Made by a program: the position numbers and the translations under genes. This document shows, piece by piece, positions 1 to 20,610 of a DNA stretch of 64,000 nt. Where the stretch lies: the NCBI GenBank assembly GCA_013420905.1, contig JAAXNY010000010.1:1178001-1242000 (forward strand). The letters run 5' to 3'. This DNA is from Collybia mongolica (Eukaryota > Basidiomycota > Agaricomycetes > Agaricales > Clitocybaceae). Position 1 is the stretch's first letter. Every line of letters begins with the position of its first letter. Below the pieces are notes generated by a model. It was not told where the DNA came from. It saw only the letters and a program-made list of their open reading frames with translations, and did not search any database.

Positions 1-10
1 ACTCATCTAG

Positions 11-484
11 CAAGATGTGCAGGAGCGTGAATTATCATTGATCCGTGAATACGAGACAAAACTCCTAGCCAGACAAGAAGAAACCTCGGTCCAGGACCTC
101 ACGCGCACTACAGCGGTGTCTGAATCTATAGGCCGAATCTCACATCTTCTACGTCTGTTCCTGCGCTCTCTGGGTGGAGAAGACGCAGATCTATCAACCA
201 CGCACGACGAAGATGATCGCGAGCCGTGGACCTCGGTGTTCGCCGCAGAACATGCCCTTGAAAGAGAAATTGAACTCGCGCGATTGGAAAAGGAGAACGA
301 GGAGCTGAGGCGGATGATGGGGCTTGTGTCGACGCAACCTAGGCGAAGCAACTCAGATACCCGACCCACATTTGAGCCTCCAAGGCAAGACCAACACCGC
401 ATCCCAAGTATAACCAAATTAGGTGGCTCGATAGGGACGTTGGGCCCATCCGGAACATACAAACGGATTCGATCCCCTGGTTGA
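11..484 (+). CDS. 3'-terminal exon of an unrecognised coiled-coil protein (partial)
   Basis: An open frame runs from a likely intron acceptor (tag at 8-10) to a TGA at 482-484, so the gene starts outside the window. The visible 157 or so residues are rich in E, R and L, with heptad-like stretches near QERELSLIREYETKLL and ALEREIELARLEKENEELRR, suggesting a coiled coil. The tail is basic and Ser/Pro-rich. No catalytic motif is visible and I do not recognise the family. Exon status is inferred from the acceptor, the upstream in-frame stop and the lack of an ATG in this frame. Confidence 0.6.
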   Translation, partial: QDVQERELSLIREYETKLLARQEETSVQDLTRTTAVSESIGRISHLLRLFLRSLGGEDADLSTTHDEDDREPWTSVFAAEHALEREIELARLEKENEELRRMMGLVSTQPRRSNSDTRPTFEPPRQDQHRIPSITKLGGSIGTLGPSGTYKRIRSPG

Positions 485-1412
485 AGACTTGTTTGATCAA
501 GGTGCCCTTCTTTTCTTGGCGATTGGTCGTTAGAGTTACTTCAAGCTGAGATAGTCCTATTTTTGTTAATCTGGTAGTGATGAAATGATGACATGTGGGA
601 TTCTCAGCTGATGATGATGATGATCATTGGTCTCATCGTGGTTTTCTGCGGCAGGCATGCAGACGTATGGGATGATCAGGCTATATCTGATGAGGCCTTG
701 CAGAGAGTGGAGTATATGGGGACTTGAGCATTGAAGGCTTGAGATCGTATCATGTGTATACATATGTAGTGATACTCAGGTGGCTCGGCTAGACTTACCT
801 GATTTCTGGTGGAATCCCATTGGTTGTGCTGACAACGACGAGATTATATTGGCCATAAGCTGCGCATAAATATATGTTGCCAAGTCCAGTACCATATCAA
901 AACCTTTGACGGGTGGTGAGATAGTGTCAGTCTATCACCGGGGTCAGATGCAAGCCTAAAGAGGATGGTTGAGAGTGACTTGTCGAGAGTTGAAAGAGTT
1001 GTGGTGGGCTTGAGGATAGGTCCATGGACCATGGTGACAGGAAATTTATAATTATGCCGGTAGCCGTAAATTTGAACAAGTTACCTGAAGGGACGAAAAA
1101 CAGGCACACGGAATACGCGAGGATCACTGGCTTAATTGAATTTTGAACAAGGTTGGGCCTGTTCCTCTAACAGCACTCTCTGTGACTGTTCGACGCCCTG
1201 AATGTTGCTGGCAACGACAGAGGAAAGAGGATGGATAAAAGAGACCCAGGTCAGTGTTACAGCACACATCACCGGCGCGGCAGTGCTCACGGAATCTGGG
1301 CGCTGCGATTTGCCTCCGTCCAACACGTTCTCCTGATGTAAAACTGATTTCTAATTAATCTTGGCCGTTCTCTTCGCAGGACTTCATTCAACCGAACTCG
1401 TTAACCGCTGAT
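485..1412. other. Intergenic region, no gene seen
   Basis: About 930 bp between the partial gene and the PH-domain gene on the same strand. Only short unsupported frames occur on either strand. It should hold the 3' UTR of the first gene and the promoter of the next. There is a short ATGATG simple repeat near 611-627. Confidence 0.6.
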
Positions 1413-4400
1413 ATGACATTCCCTGTTTCGCGAGCGACTTCACCCACCTCTTTGGTGCCTTTCCGGTTTGGCTCCCGCACAGACGACTCGCGAGCAGGGA
1501 AAGGGAAAGAGGGCTTCATAGGTGCAAAATCTCGTCGGTCATCAACGCATTCGCGGTCAAACGACAAAGGCAAAGAACCTGTATATGGCAAAGATTCTGT
1601 GGACAGCAGTACAAGTCCAACTTCTTCCAGTTTTGGTGAGTTGCCATTTAACTCCTATGGGCATGTACCCTCGGGATGCATAACCCCGTGAAAGCACTGG
1701 ATATATTCTAATATACATGCGGTCTAAAAGGTCTAGAAACCTTCTCACCGTCTCGCAACGTTGCCTCTTCCTCATATACACCATATGACTCCTTCGAGGC
1801 ATCCACTTCAACTGAGCGGCCCAAGAAAACTCAGCGCAGTGGTATACTCGTGACAGCATCGGACGCCTTGGGATTCAAGTTTGGCCGCAGGAAACCTACC
1901 ATTCGACAATCACCTATGCCAGTTATTCTTCCTGGTGTCATAGAAATTAAGGCACCTGGCCTGGACGAAGAGGTGGAGGAACGGAACCGATTGAGGGAGA
2001 AAGCTGCCATAGCTATTGGTATCAAAGACGTACTGAAAGTGGATGAAAAGTCATTGCAAGAGAGTGTGGAAGAAGCTGATGAAGAGCAGACAGAAGAAGT
2101 TACTCCCCCAGTTTTGGGGGAAGTAGACGTCCGCAACTCGCCCAACATGAGGGCTTGGGAAACACTGTCCAACACAGCAAGGTCCCTTCACGGCTCAAGT
2201 CATTCCATTGCAAACAGCTCTTCGTTAGCATTTACTACCACCCGTTATCGCTCTGGGTCCGTGTTAGCACATAGTCGGACTAATTCGACAACTCTCGCCC
2301 CTGTCCCGACTTTTCCTGTCAATCTTGCCACTTTGAATCAATTCAAACAAGCTGCAGTTTCCCTTCAAAAGTACTATCCCTCGTCTTCCCTTCGCATATT
2401 TGCTTTGTCCAAGAACTGGCGCAGTCGATTCATGGTTCTATCTACACCAACTGCATTGGCGACACGGGAATCCGGCCCTCCTGTTTCCTACTTACATCTT
2501 TTCAAATCAGCAGGTGGTGATGAAAAAGAGGTCGAGAGGCTGGCAATCAATGAAGACAGTGTTGTTTTCGTTGCGGAGGAAGATGTAGGAGGACGAAAAC
2601 ATATCGTTAAGGTTGGGGGAATTGATGTCGGAGCCTTGAAAAAGGAGTGGAATCATGAAGATAGTGGCCGCACTATGTGGTTTTTACACATCACTGACGC
2701 AGCCGAGGCTCAAAAGTGGATTTCCTCTATAAAAAGTGCCATTCTTGGGCAACGGTGCGTGGTCATATTCTTGTTTCATCTTTCGGACTAAGGAGGGTTC
2801 CAGGTCTATACGGGCAGGTTTGGGTCTTCCAGCCAAAACAGGCAATTTTGAACCCCGAGGAGACATGGACGTCATGTTATCCATCCGTGCTCAAGGATTG
2901 ATCTCTTCATCCTCAAGCACCAGTCCGCACCATAACACTCCTCCCCAAAGTCCCGTGCTGCCAGATCGGACATATGCCTCCTCCATTTCTTCTCGCCGGT
3001 CACAGACTACCGTAGCTAGGTCTGTATCTTCCGGGCCAGTATCAACCTTCAAAGGGCTGTTCACGTCTACTCGCCCACGGTCTGCATCACGCGCTGCATC
3101 CATCGAGTCAGAGTGGTATCAACACTCACATGATAGGGAACCTCACGATGAATCCTTTGCCAGTATGGGCAGCCACTTCCTTGGGAGCGGTCTGCGAATC
3201 AATTCAGGAGACACACCACCTAGTTCTTCGCAACCCATCACAACTCATGCAAGCCTCCCTTTCGGTGGCACCATTCTGTCATCAGAACACCGTTTGGAGC
3301 GTAAAATTCTCACTGAGCGGTCGACACAGTGGGCATCTGCGGATCCTACACCAGCTATGAAAGAAAGGTCGAATCGGACCATGTCGCTGGGAGCTCTTTC
3401 ACTTCAGCCCCCCCCTCGGAAACGTTGGACATCTATTGGTCCGACACCACCCACGAGCAGTGATGGGACGTACGTGCATACCAACGATAGTTTAAGCCAG
3501 GATAGCAGCTCTGGTCCTGAATCCCAACATAAAATAGAGACCGAACCTCCATCGAGTCCAATGCTCGCCGGGTTCCCCTTTGGGACGCCTGAACAAAGGC
3601 CGCGTGCACCATCGATACAATCAGTTTCGACTCTGGCTTCTGGAGAGCAGACGCTCAGTGTGGAAAGATCCAGCTCTAGTACGAAGCGCAGCTCAATGAG
3701 ACGATGGTCGAGGCAGGGTGGCGTTTTGCCACGGAGGTTGACACCTCCTAGTGGTCCACCTCCATCGATACCGAATGCACAAGCCAGTACATCACGGACA
3801 CTTCCGCATCCATATGCCGGAGAGCGGCCTTCAAGCCGACCGTCGTCGACTCATTCTGCAGCTAGCCAAAGCAGCTTTGTCTCTAGTTTACCATCCTTTT
3901 CTAAACGAGCATCAGGTTCATCTGCCTTCAGTGTCAAAACATCAAGCACTTCATATTCTAATTCTGCTTCTCGGCCGACCTCAAGCCAGGGTCACCGGCT
4001 GTCTATGCCTGCCCCACCTCGTCCTGCACCTACTTTTGGCCTTCCACCCGCTCCTGATCAGGACTCTCCGAAGGCAGACGTTCCCACTAACCCCAAGTCA
4101 TCCTTCCGCGACTCTGTAGCCCACCGTACATTTAGATTATCTATGATTGCTCCGAAACCACCTCCATCAACTCTTCTACCACCCCGACCTGATGAGCCGG
4201 AATACAAGTCACATCGTCGGAATTCTTCTGCGGGTAGTTATACCCATTCAACACCTCTGGACTCTATCCCCGCATCCCCCATACCCCCAGCTCTCACTGT
4301 TTCTCCTTTTCCTCCCCCTGTTGGTCCTTTGCCACCAACGCCGGCAACGCTGTCTCAAATCCCACCCCCACAGCGTCCTGTTTCACGCCATGCCTCTATC

Positions 4401-4859
4401 AAACAGCGGCTGCGCATCCTTAGTGCACCCTCACCATCCCAGTCCGCGCAACCATCCCAACACTCGAACAAGTCCTCGTCATCTAATGGTGTACACTATG
4501 TATCGCGCCCTGTGACCGTGAACGGTTCGATTTCAAGTACTGTTTCACCCCCTGCGACTCCAATCGCAGAGAAAATCACACTATATCAGAATGACCCAAG
4601 CTTCCTGCAAATTCATACGCCACCTACTACATTTACGCCATCACTTCCACGGCCACTACCCACTCCTCCAGAGCAGCTCTCAGATGTTACCTCCCTGTCT
4701 CCGCCACCCCGACGAGGCTCAAAGCAAATTTCTGTTATCGAAATAGAGTCTCTAACCCCGGTGGGTAAGGACGAGAAATCTCCCGTCGAGGGAGAACATA
4801 AACTGATGTCACTTTCGCGACCTGGCTCGGTCATCTCCCTTGGGATTGTGAATGTGTAA
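1413..4859 (+). CDS. PH-domain protein with long disordered Ser/Pro-rich tail
   Basis: Three exons join in phase: 1413-1635, 1731-2754 and 2804-4859, giving 1100 residues. The third-exon start at 2804 (acceptor ttccag) is the choice that keeps phase and gives the expected GQRSIRAGLG junction; the nearer acceptor at 2792 breaks frame. Residues about 275-415 form a pleckstrin-homology domain: a Tyr-rich first strand, a basic RSRFMVL strand and a C-terminal helix containing the conserved Trp in AQKWISSIKSAI. The remaining 680 or so residues are low complexity, dominated by S, P and T with many PPxP motifs, consistent with a membrane- or phosphoinositide-binding scaffold at the cortex. The function is inferred; no enzyme domain is visible. 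It converges on PRP8 with only 190 bp between the stop codons. Confidence 0.8.
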
Positions 4860-5049
4860 CTTTAGTAGATGGTTGTAGTATTTAATGTCTCAAGGTCTCT
4901 TTATTGACATGTTGTATACATGTACACCAATGTCTTTTTTGCTGCGATTGCGATGAGAATGCATGATTATAATGTGCGATGTTCTGCAGTCTACAGTATA
5001 CAAATACATAGCAATGAGCAATGAGTAGATAAATGACAACGAAAAGCAA

Positions 5050-14371
<9,322 letters not shown>

Positions 14372-14743
14372 CCTGTCGATGGAGGTCGAGGAAAGAGTGG
14401 TAGCTGATGTAAGCCTGGAAATTCGGGTCCGTATTTGGATCTCTTCCGTGCACGGACCCTTATTTCCGTTTTTCCTTGGTCTTTTCAAGACAATATCGGG
14501 TCGACGGCTCGAAAAGTTAAGTTGTAAGAGTGCCTGTGCCGCGCCCCACAGAGAACTCCAAGTTATCCTTAATTCCCTACTGCGAATATAATTATCTAAA
14601 TTTTGCAACTAGGCTTGGGTCAGACGTTCAAATTTTTTTGATAAAACACTCTCATACTGAGTGCTACCTACATAATTAGGAAACAAACTCATAGCAAAGG
14701 TACCGAGATCTACTTAACCTGCATCAAGTCCGTTCATGCGCCA

Positions 14744-15358
14744 TCATGATTCTTCTTCCCTTTTCTGTTTTAAAATGGCCCATTCATCCTCTAAGATGCC
14801 CATTAAAATATTGTCCTTCCAATCTCCATCAATCCACACGCTTTTGCGAAGCCGGCCCTCTTCGACAAAGCCACTGACGAATATGATGATAGTCTTTGAT
14901 AAGAGTATCTCATCATGTATTTTTACGCATGCTCACAGTCGTTTATACAATGCAACAGCGCGATCGTTTCCCTCGAACACTGACAGCGACACGCGATGCA
15001 TAGCCAGGCATCGGAACGCGTAATCAACAAGAAAGGCTCCTACCTCCATCCCATAGCCTTTGTGCCAGAACTGGGGCGAAAAGGCTAACCCAAATGCCGC
15101 GTTGCGGTTTTTCGCATCTGACATGGGCAGGATAGCAGACCACCCCACAAAAGCGCCTCCGACTTTCTCTTCCAAAATACAGAACATCACGGAGTTCTTC
15201 ACCATCTGCAATATTTTGCTGATATTATCAATGTTGCGTGGAACGACGAAATCCTCTGTGATATAAGTTGCGACAAGGGGGTCGTTGTACAACAACAGCA
15301 TGTTATCAACGTCTGTGGAACGGTATGCACGGAGAAGCAAACGGGATGTGGTGAACAT
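14744..15358 (-). CDS. GNAT-family N-acetyltransferase (RimJ/RimL-like)
   Basis: Two exons, 14937-15358 and 14744-14873, with a 63-bp intron, encode 183 residues. The first exon carries the acetyl-CoA-binding region of the RimJ/RimL class: an N-terminal TSRLLLRAY strand, a central FWHKGYGMEVGAFLVDYAF segment matching the (Q/R)xxGxG/A loop and helix, then LAMHRVSLSVFEGNDRAVALYKRLGF, typical of motif B. The second exon supplies the end of the fold (GFVEEGRLRKSVW ... WAILKQ). Such enzymes acetylate protein N termini or small-molecule amines in the cytosol; the substrate here cannot be read from sequence. It lies upstream of PRP8 on the same strand with about 370 bp between. Confidence 0.88.
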
Positions 15359-15490
15359 TGCAGAATGTTTAGGGGAAGGGTAGTTGGTCGAAGCCGAAAT
15401 GGGATCGGTTACTTAAGCTTTATGAACCATGGGAAGCCAGAAAGGGTCATGCGGAACGCATGACCAGTAGTAAGTCCATTCCACCAAAGT

Positions 15491-16891
15491 CTACGCCAAT
15501 CTCAGACGGTTCCCCAGTTGACGAGCTAGCGCTTCCCCGTTATAGTGGCTAAACCCATCACAGGCGACAATGGCGACCTCGTCTAAAGAACAAGAGGGGA
15601 CAATGTCGGTGTGCTCGACACGAGCTGTTAGGGCTCCCACGATTGCATCACCTGTAAGTCTTTGGCAATTGTACAGTCCAATGCGCCGCAATCGCGGCAA
15701 CCTCGTCTGCATTGTGCTATCTGGTCCAGGCATTCTGTAAGGCCGTAACATATCTATGACCTTGTCTGACATATCTGAGGCCACGATGAGGAAGTCTTCC
15801 AGCAAAGGAAGTCTGTCAAACACGTATCGGAAATCCTTCGTCCGCATATCGCTGAAGTCCATGTCGAGGAGCTTAATCGGTGGTCGCGATCTAGCTATGA
15901 GCTTTCGTAGTCCCATCCCTGTCGCGCGATCACTCCAAGGGGATTGTGAAAAATCGCGTGCATCGTCGTCACTGTCGCCATCCTCGTGATATTCGCCCAA
16001 GAGGGTAAATTCGACATTGAGATGGGCCAGATAGAGATTCGTGAGGCGTGGGACGTACAGGAAAGATAGAATGGATCGTGCTAGGCATGTATTTTTCAGG
16101 TGGAGAGTGTGGAGGTTGGGCAATGAAACTATAGGAAGGATGGTTATGGGTGGTTCATCATTATGCTGCCAACCTGAAAAATAGAAAATTTCGAGTTCGG
16201 GGCACGCAGTAAGGAAATCAAGGATTGTGCCTGGTGGCGTGTGTATATCACTAAGTGGATTCTCCGTGATAGTGATACTCGTGAATCGGAGTGGAGCGAG
16301 CAGTCGAGATTGCGGTAATTCAAGCAGCCACACGTTCATCGTGAAGTTGTGGGGCCACTCTGGGGTGAAGGTAGTCTTGGGAAGGCCTACATCGTCGTCC
16401 TGTATTGCTATCTGGAGAGAATCCAACGATTCGCGAGTCATGGATAGAGCTGATAAAGCCATATTTTCCTCCCGTTTCCCTTTTACTACAAATGAACGCC
16501 AACGGTCGACGGAAGGAAGCAGAGGTGACAGCATAGGAAGTATCATGTCGAGTGACTCAACTCTCAGCTCGATATCAATCGGCAGGGGTACTGATCTTTG
16601 CGTCCACAACTCCGCCTGCGTTCGAGAACACTCAACGGAACGAACCTTGTCGTCCAAAAAGATATACTGCCACACATGTGGAGACGAATTCACGATCTCC
16701 CTCCACCATTTCGAAACCCTGCGCAAGACCAACGGAGCTAGAGCTTCCTGGAAAGCAAAGTTTGCAAATATTTCAATGAGCAGCTCTGGAGGAAGCGTGT
16801 CGATTGGGGAAGTTGGCAAATGAGTAATTAAAATGGTCGTTGGTGGCAGACGTGGACGGGAAACACAACCGTCAGTGCGGTGTAACAGCAT
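15491..16891 (-). CDS. F-box protein
   Basis: A single uninterrupted exon of 466 residues starting at ATG 16889-16891. Residues about 30-75 match an F-box (DTLPPELLIEIFANF ... VLRRVSKWWREIVNSSPHVW), followed by a long leucine-rich region with irregular LRR-like strands (LPNLHTLHLKNTC, LPRLRRIGLYNCQRL). In fungi such proteins dock substrates to SCF ubiquitin ligases through Skp1; many Agaricomycete members form large expanded families with unknown targets. It stands head-to-head with RPS19, sharing a 566-bp intergenic region. Confidence 0.82.
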   Translation of the reverse strand: MLLHRTDGCVSRPRLPPTTILITHLPTSPIDTLPPELLIEIFANFAFQEALAPLVLRRVSKWWREIVNSSPHVWQYIFLDDKVRSVECSRTQAELWTQRSVPLPIDIELRVESLDMILPMLSPLLPSVDRWRSFVVKGKREENMALSALSMTRESLDSLQIAIQDDDVGLPKTTFTPEWPHNFTMNVWLLELPQSRLLAPLRFTSITITENPLSDIHTPPGTILDFLTACPELEIFYFSGWQHNDEPPITILPIVSLPNLHTLHLKNTCLARSILSFLYVPRLTNLYLAHLNVEFTLLGEYHEDGDSDDDARDFSQSPWSDRATGMGLRKLIARSRPPIKLLDMDFSDMRTKDFRYVFDRLPLLEDFLIVASDMSDKVIDMLRPYRMPGPDSTMQTRLPRLRRIGLYNCQRLTGDAIVGALTARVEHTDIVPSCSLDEVAIVACDGFSHYNGEALARQLGNRLRLA

Positions 16892-17457
16892 CGATATGAG
16901 GGTGTCGTAATACAGTTGATAGGAAGGATGGGCTCAAGCGATCGTGGGAAGAAAAAGGCAAGGAAGCAAGACATGACGTTGACTTGGGCCGTCTTCAATT
17001 TACCAAACACAAATAATGCCACTCGTCTCAATTTTCCTGATCTGGGATTGAGCTGGACTGCGTATATTGATATATTATCCGATCCGCCTTCGCATTACGA
17101 AGAAGCAAGTCGACATGTTGTTGTCCCGAAGTTGGAATAGCTGGGACAGGCTCAGAAAAGATGTGCTGGGTGAAAAGTATGCTGATTTTAGAGGGATTAA
17201 GGACAGAGCTTTTCGAACGGCTGACTAAGACATGGTTGGTACATGGTCAATAGGCCTCCTCGTTACTGTGAACGTCGAACTGAAGAGAAGAAAGCTGACT
17301 AAGCGTCCAACGACATTTGAGTAACTGTATAGTTCTGCGGCAGCTGCCGAAGCCGCCTGGGAACCACATTCATACAGACCAAAATTGATATACACAAAGC
17401 CGTCAACGTCGTGCACGCCCGCCCTCGCGCTCGCCTCCTCAAGAAAACAAAACAATC
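16892..17457. promoter_or_regulatory. Shared intergenic region of divergent F-box and RPS19 genes
   Basis: 566 bp separates the start codons of the minus-strand F-box gene and the plus-strand RPS19. Short open frames here (for example 16916-17140) lack any family signal and I read them as noise. The last 60 bp before the RPS19 ATG is C-rich (cgcccgccctcgcgctcgcc). Both promoters must lie here; no specific factor site is claimed. Confidence 0.5.
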
Positions 17458-18050
17458 ATGCCGGGTGTACGTGATATCAGGTGGGTATACCATAGGAATG
17501 TCATTCTGCGACTCTAACGCTGAAGACATGGCATTTTTAGCCCTGATGCTTTCATCGCCGCGTATGCCTCCCATCTAAAGCGTTCGGGAAAGCTTGAGGT
17601 TCCAGTGTGGGTAGATCTTGTGAAAACGGGTTCATTTAAGGAGCTTGCACCTTATGATCCAGACTGGTACTATGTCCGCGCAGGTCCGTGCATTGTAACC
17701 CACCCACATTTGTTTACCTTACACAGCGTCTTACAGCTGCCGTCGCACGACACATATACCTGCGCAAAGATGTCGGGATCGGAGCACTTACAAAACTCCA
17801 CGGTGGCCGTAACCGTCGTGGAAACCGCCCTTCACACCACGCAGACTCCTCCGCCTCCGTCCAGCGGAAAATATGCCAATCACTGGAGAAGATTGGCGTC
17901 TTGGAGCAGACTGACAACGGCGGACGAAGAATCTCCCAGGATGGTCAGCGGGATTTGGACCGAATTGCAACAGCTGTGGTTGAAGCGGCCAAGGAAGACG
18001 AGTCCGATGAGGAGGAAGATGAAGAGGAGGAGGAGGCTGAGGAAGAGTAA
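17458..18050 (+). CDS. RPS19: 40S ribosomal protein S19 with acidic C-terminal tail
   Basis: Three exons, 17458-17480, 17541-17683 and 17737-18050, join in phase to 159 residues. The eS19 fold is clear: [52 protein letters not shown], the [16 protein letters not shown] segment and [17 protein letters not shown]. It is a small-subunit head protein needed for 40S maturation. The core matches the usual length of about 145 residues, but the C terminus carries an extra run of Asp/Glu (about 20 residues after VVEAAK). The first exon encodes only 7 complete codons, so the gene is easily missed. Confidence 0.95.
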
Positions 18051-18633
18051 ATCTCTCACCTACTTCTCTCACGTATGATCTCGCATGTTTTCCTAATTTC
18101 ATTTGGTATGCACATGCACTCACCCAAAATATTGTTACTTTCCTCTCCGACATTACGATGCTCATTTAGGTACTGCGCATTAGGAAAGAAGGAAAGATTC
18201 AGAATGTGATTTTGGGACTACACTATTTTGAGCTCCTTACACAACGCGAAGCCCTCGCATTTTAGCTCGTCGTGTGCTCCTACATATGTTAGGACAAGAC
18301 TGACACAAGTTTTGTAACTTGAACTTGGGGAGGCTTAAACCCCTTTAACATTCGTTTGTTCGTGTATTCAACTTCAGACATACGTACGTAAAACTTGTAC
18401 TGAGTATCACCAGGGCGGTCAGAGTACTGGCCCGAGATTGGATCTAATCGATCAGGTTGTACTAATCACGTGTGGGTACTGCGATTAGATTTTGGAGACT
18501 TTTTTCCGTGAGCCTCTTCTAGCTGTCATCTACACAACAGGTCTGTGCAAGATTCTTAGGTACAGGCCATTCCTTAAACTATCTTATCAGAGGTTGCAGT
18601 TTGTTTAACAGATCATCAACGAAATTCAGCTAG
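18051..18633. other. Intergenic region, no gene seen
   Basis: About 580 bp between RPS19 and the second F-box gene, both on the plus strand. No convincing coding potential or RNA gene was seen. It presumably contains the RPS19 3' UTR and the downstream promoter. Confidence 0.5.
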
Positions 18634-20457
18634 ATGACACCAAAAGCACCTTCAGCTCATGGAGAACGACTCAAAAAAGACATCGCTGAAAATGTTGTGG
18701 CTGTTCTCAGCAGTAACAGAGGTATGAGCACAGAAGGTGCCCTACAAGAAGTCACCAAGGAGATGCTTGCCCATAATCCGTACGTTCCTCCCAAGGGATG
18801 CCCTGTAAATGATCTCCCGAACGAGCTACTTGCCCATATTTTCCTGGTTGGAACCAGGATGGAAGAAGAAGGCGACACAGACGACGAAGAAGAGGATGAG
18901 GACGAGTACGCTCAGAAACTTGATCTTATCGGCAATCAGCGAGCGAGCCTAGGGCTACTTGGGTTTGGGCCCTCCGGTGACGAGAGTGATGAAGACAGCG
19001 AAGTTGATGATGAGGATGACGAAGATGACGAAGACGAACCTTCGCTGCCTTTCCAAGTGCTGGTATCGCATGTGTGCCGACACTGGCGTGAAATCGCGCT
19101 CGAGTCCCCAGCGTTATGGACGATATTAAACTTTTCCGAAGGTGCTCCCTTCAAAAAATCACAGGTATGGCTTGAGCGATCCAAGGGTCTACCTCTCGAT
19201 ATTCTGATCGACTGCACCATCCCGGAAGAAGTTGACGACCATTCCCATCCTATCGATTTGGACGATGGTGTTGTTATTGCCGAGGGTACTGGCGACCAGC
19301 CTCCGAGACCTGCGGGAAGCCATGGTCAACGGTATGATGAAGAGCATAAATATTGCGAGCATCCTCCTCCGTTCTTCTCCCTTGAGGATCTCAGCACTAT
19401 TTTGGATCTCATCGTCCCCCATGTCGCTCACTGGCGCCTACTGGATGTTACAGTTAGCCTTTACGAGTACATGTACCTTCTCCTCACGCGCCTTGCCCAA
19501 TGCCCGGCTGCCCCGTCGCTTGAGGTGCTGGAGCTATATCATTATGAGGACTCGGAAGCCTATGATGCTTTCCAACCTGCAGCACTTAATACCTCTTTTC
19601 TCATCTTCAATGGAATTGCACCCAAATTAACCGAAGTTTCACTTTGGGGTGTTCATCTCGACTGGGAGCCATCGCTCTCATTTCTCTGCGGCCTTCGCGA
19701 TCTTGAACTCGCTTATCACGCGAAAGACGTCCGACCCTCTTTCGCGACATTCTCAAATCTTCTCGCGGTTTCACCTAACCTCCGCACTCTCACCTTATGT
19801 CTTTCTGGCCCAACAGATCATGTTGATGGTGAAAACGAGTGGAGCCTTGAACCGCTCGAGTTACCGTCGCTGAAGGATCTTGTGTTGTGTTACCATGACT
19901 GCAAGTATATCACCGCACTCGTCGACATACTTTCGACTCCCAATGTACACAGTCTCGCGCTAGATTTTGACGAAGAAGACTACACTGAATTCGCACAATG
20001 CCTTACAAGACCGATTCGTGGGAAGAGCAAGTCAATTCTTGTGGGGTTAGAACACTTAAAAATAGCAGGGCTTCCGTGCAGCGAACCGACTGTTGACATG
20101 ATCTTTGAGCAACTAGCGGGCTTACACACGTTGAATCTGAATTGTTCGGGCAAGGAAGAGATTTTCTTCGACCGACTCATGAAGAACAGATCATACTGCC
20201 CAAATCTACATACAATCACGACAAGGGGCATCCAGGGTTCCAAGATGAAGCAATTTGTGGAGGCCAGGAGAGCTGCGGGATTTCCGGTCAAGAAGATTTT
20301 CATGAGCGAAGAAGACGATGTTGATGAGAAGGAGGAGAAGTGGTTAAGGGGACATCTGGACTGTTTTGAGTTCTTCGAGCCATCAGATTCGGAAGAGGAG
20401 CTGATTGAAATCGATGAGGATTCTTCAGACGAAGACGAAGGGATGGATATCGATTGA
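18634..20457 (+). CDS. F-box protein with acidic insertions
   Basis: Single exon, 607 residues. An F-box begins near residue 58 (CPVNDLPNELLAHIFLVGTR) and its second half (VLVSHVCRHWREIALESPALWTIL) resumes after about 75 residues of highly acidic sequence, so the domain is interrupted by an Asp/Glu-rich insert. This split arrangement is common in Agaricomycete F-box families. The rest is a leucine-rich region with beta-strand/alpha-helix periodicity (LEVLELYHY, LRTLTLCLSG, LHTLNLNCSG). The C terminus is again strongly acidic (PSDSEEELIEIDEDSSDEDEG). It is predicted to be an SCF ubiquitin-ligase adaptor with unknown target. Confidence 0.82.
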   Translation: MTPKAPSAHGERLKKDIAENVVAVLSSNRGMSTEGALQEVTKEMLAHNPYVPPKGCPVNDLPNELLAHIFLVGTRMEEEGDTDDEEEDEDEYAQKLDLIGNQRASLGLLGFGPSGDESDEDSEVDDEDDEDDEDEPSLPFQVLVSHVCRHWREIALESPALWTILNFSEGAPFKKSQVWLERSKGLPLDILIDCTIPEEVDDHSHPIDLDDGVVIAEGTGDQPPRPAGSHGQRYDEEHKYCEHPPPFFSLEDLSTILDLIVPHVAHWRLLDVTVSLYEYMYLLLTRLAQCPAAPSLEVLELYHYEDSEAYDAFQPAALNTSFLIFNGIAPKLTEVSLWGVHLDWEPSLSFLCGLRDLELAYHAKDVRPSFATFSNLLAVSPNLRTLTLCLSGPTDHVDGENEWSLEPLELPSLKDLVLCYHDCKYITALVDILSTPNVHSLALDFDEEDYTEFAQCLTRPIRGKSKSILVGLEHLKIAGLPCSEPTVDMIFEQLAGLHTLNLNCSGKEEIFFDRLMKNRSYCPNLHTITTRGIQGSKMKQFVEARRAAGFPVKKIFMSEEDDVDEKEEKWLRGHLDCFEFFEPSDSEEELIEIDEDSSDEDEGMDID

Positions 20458-20610
20458 TATTGATCATCGGGCGTGTCAGGAACGTAAAAAAATGAGTGTG
20501 ATGAGGCGATTATATCTACAGTATTGTATGTATCAGCGATGGTGTCTATGGTATGAAGTTACAGTGTTCCGATGTCTGCGCTGTCAAAGTACAAGAAGCA
20601 CGAGATTCCC

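Noticed and set aside
2736..2803. Upstream part of the 707-codon frame of the PH-domain gene
   Set aside because: It is intron sequence read through; the PH-domain frame joins only at 2804.
16916..17140. Plus-strand ORF in the F-box/RPS19 intergenic region
   Set aside because: 74 residues without motif, inside a shared promoter region; no splice partner found.
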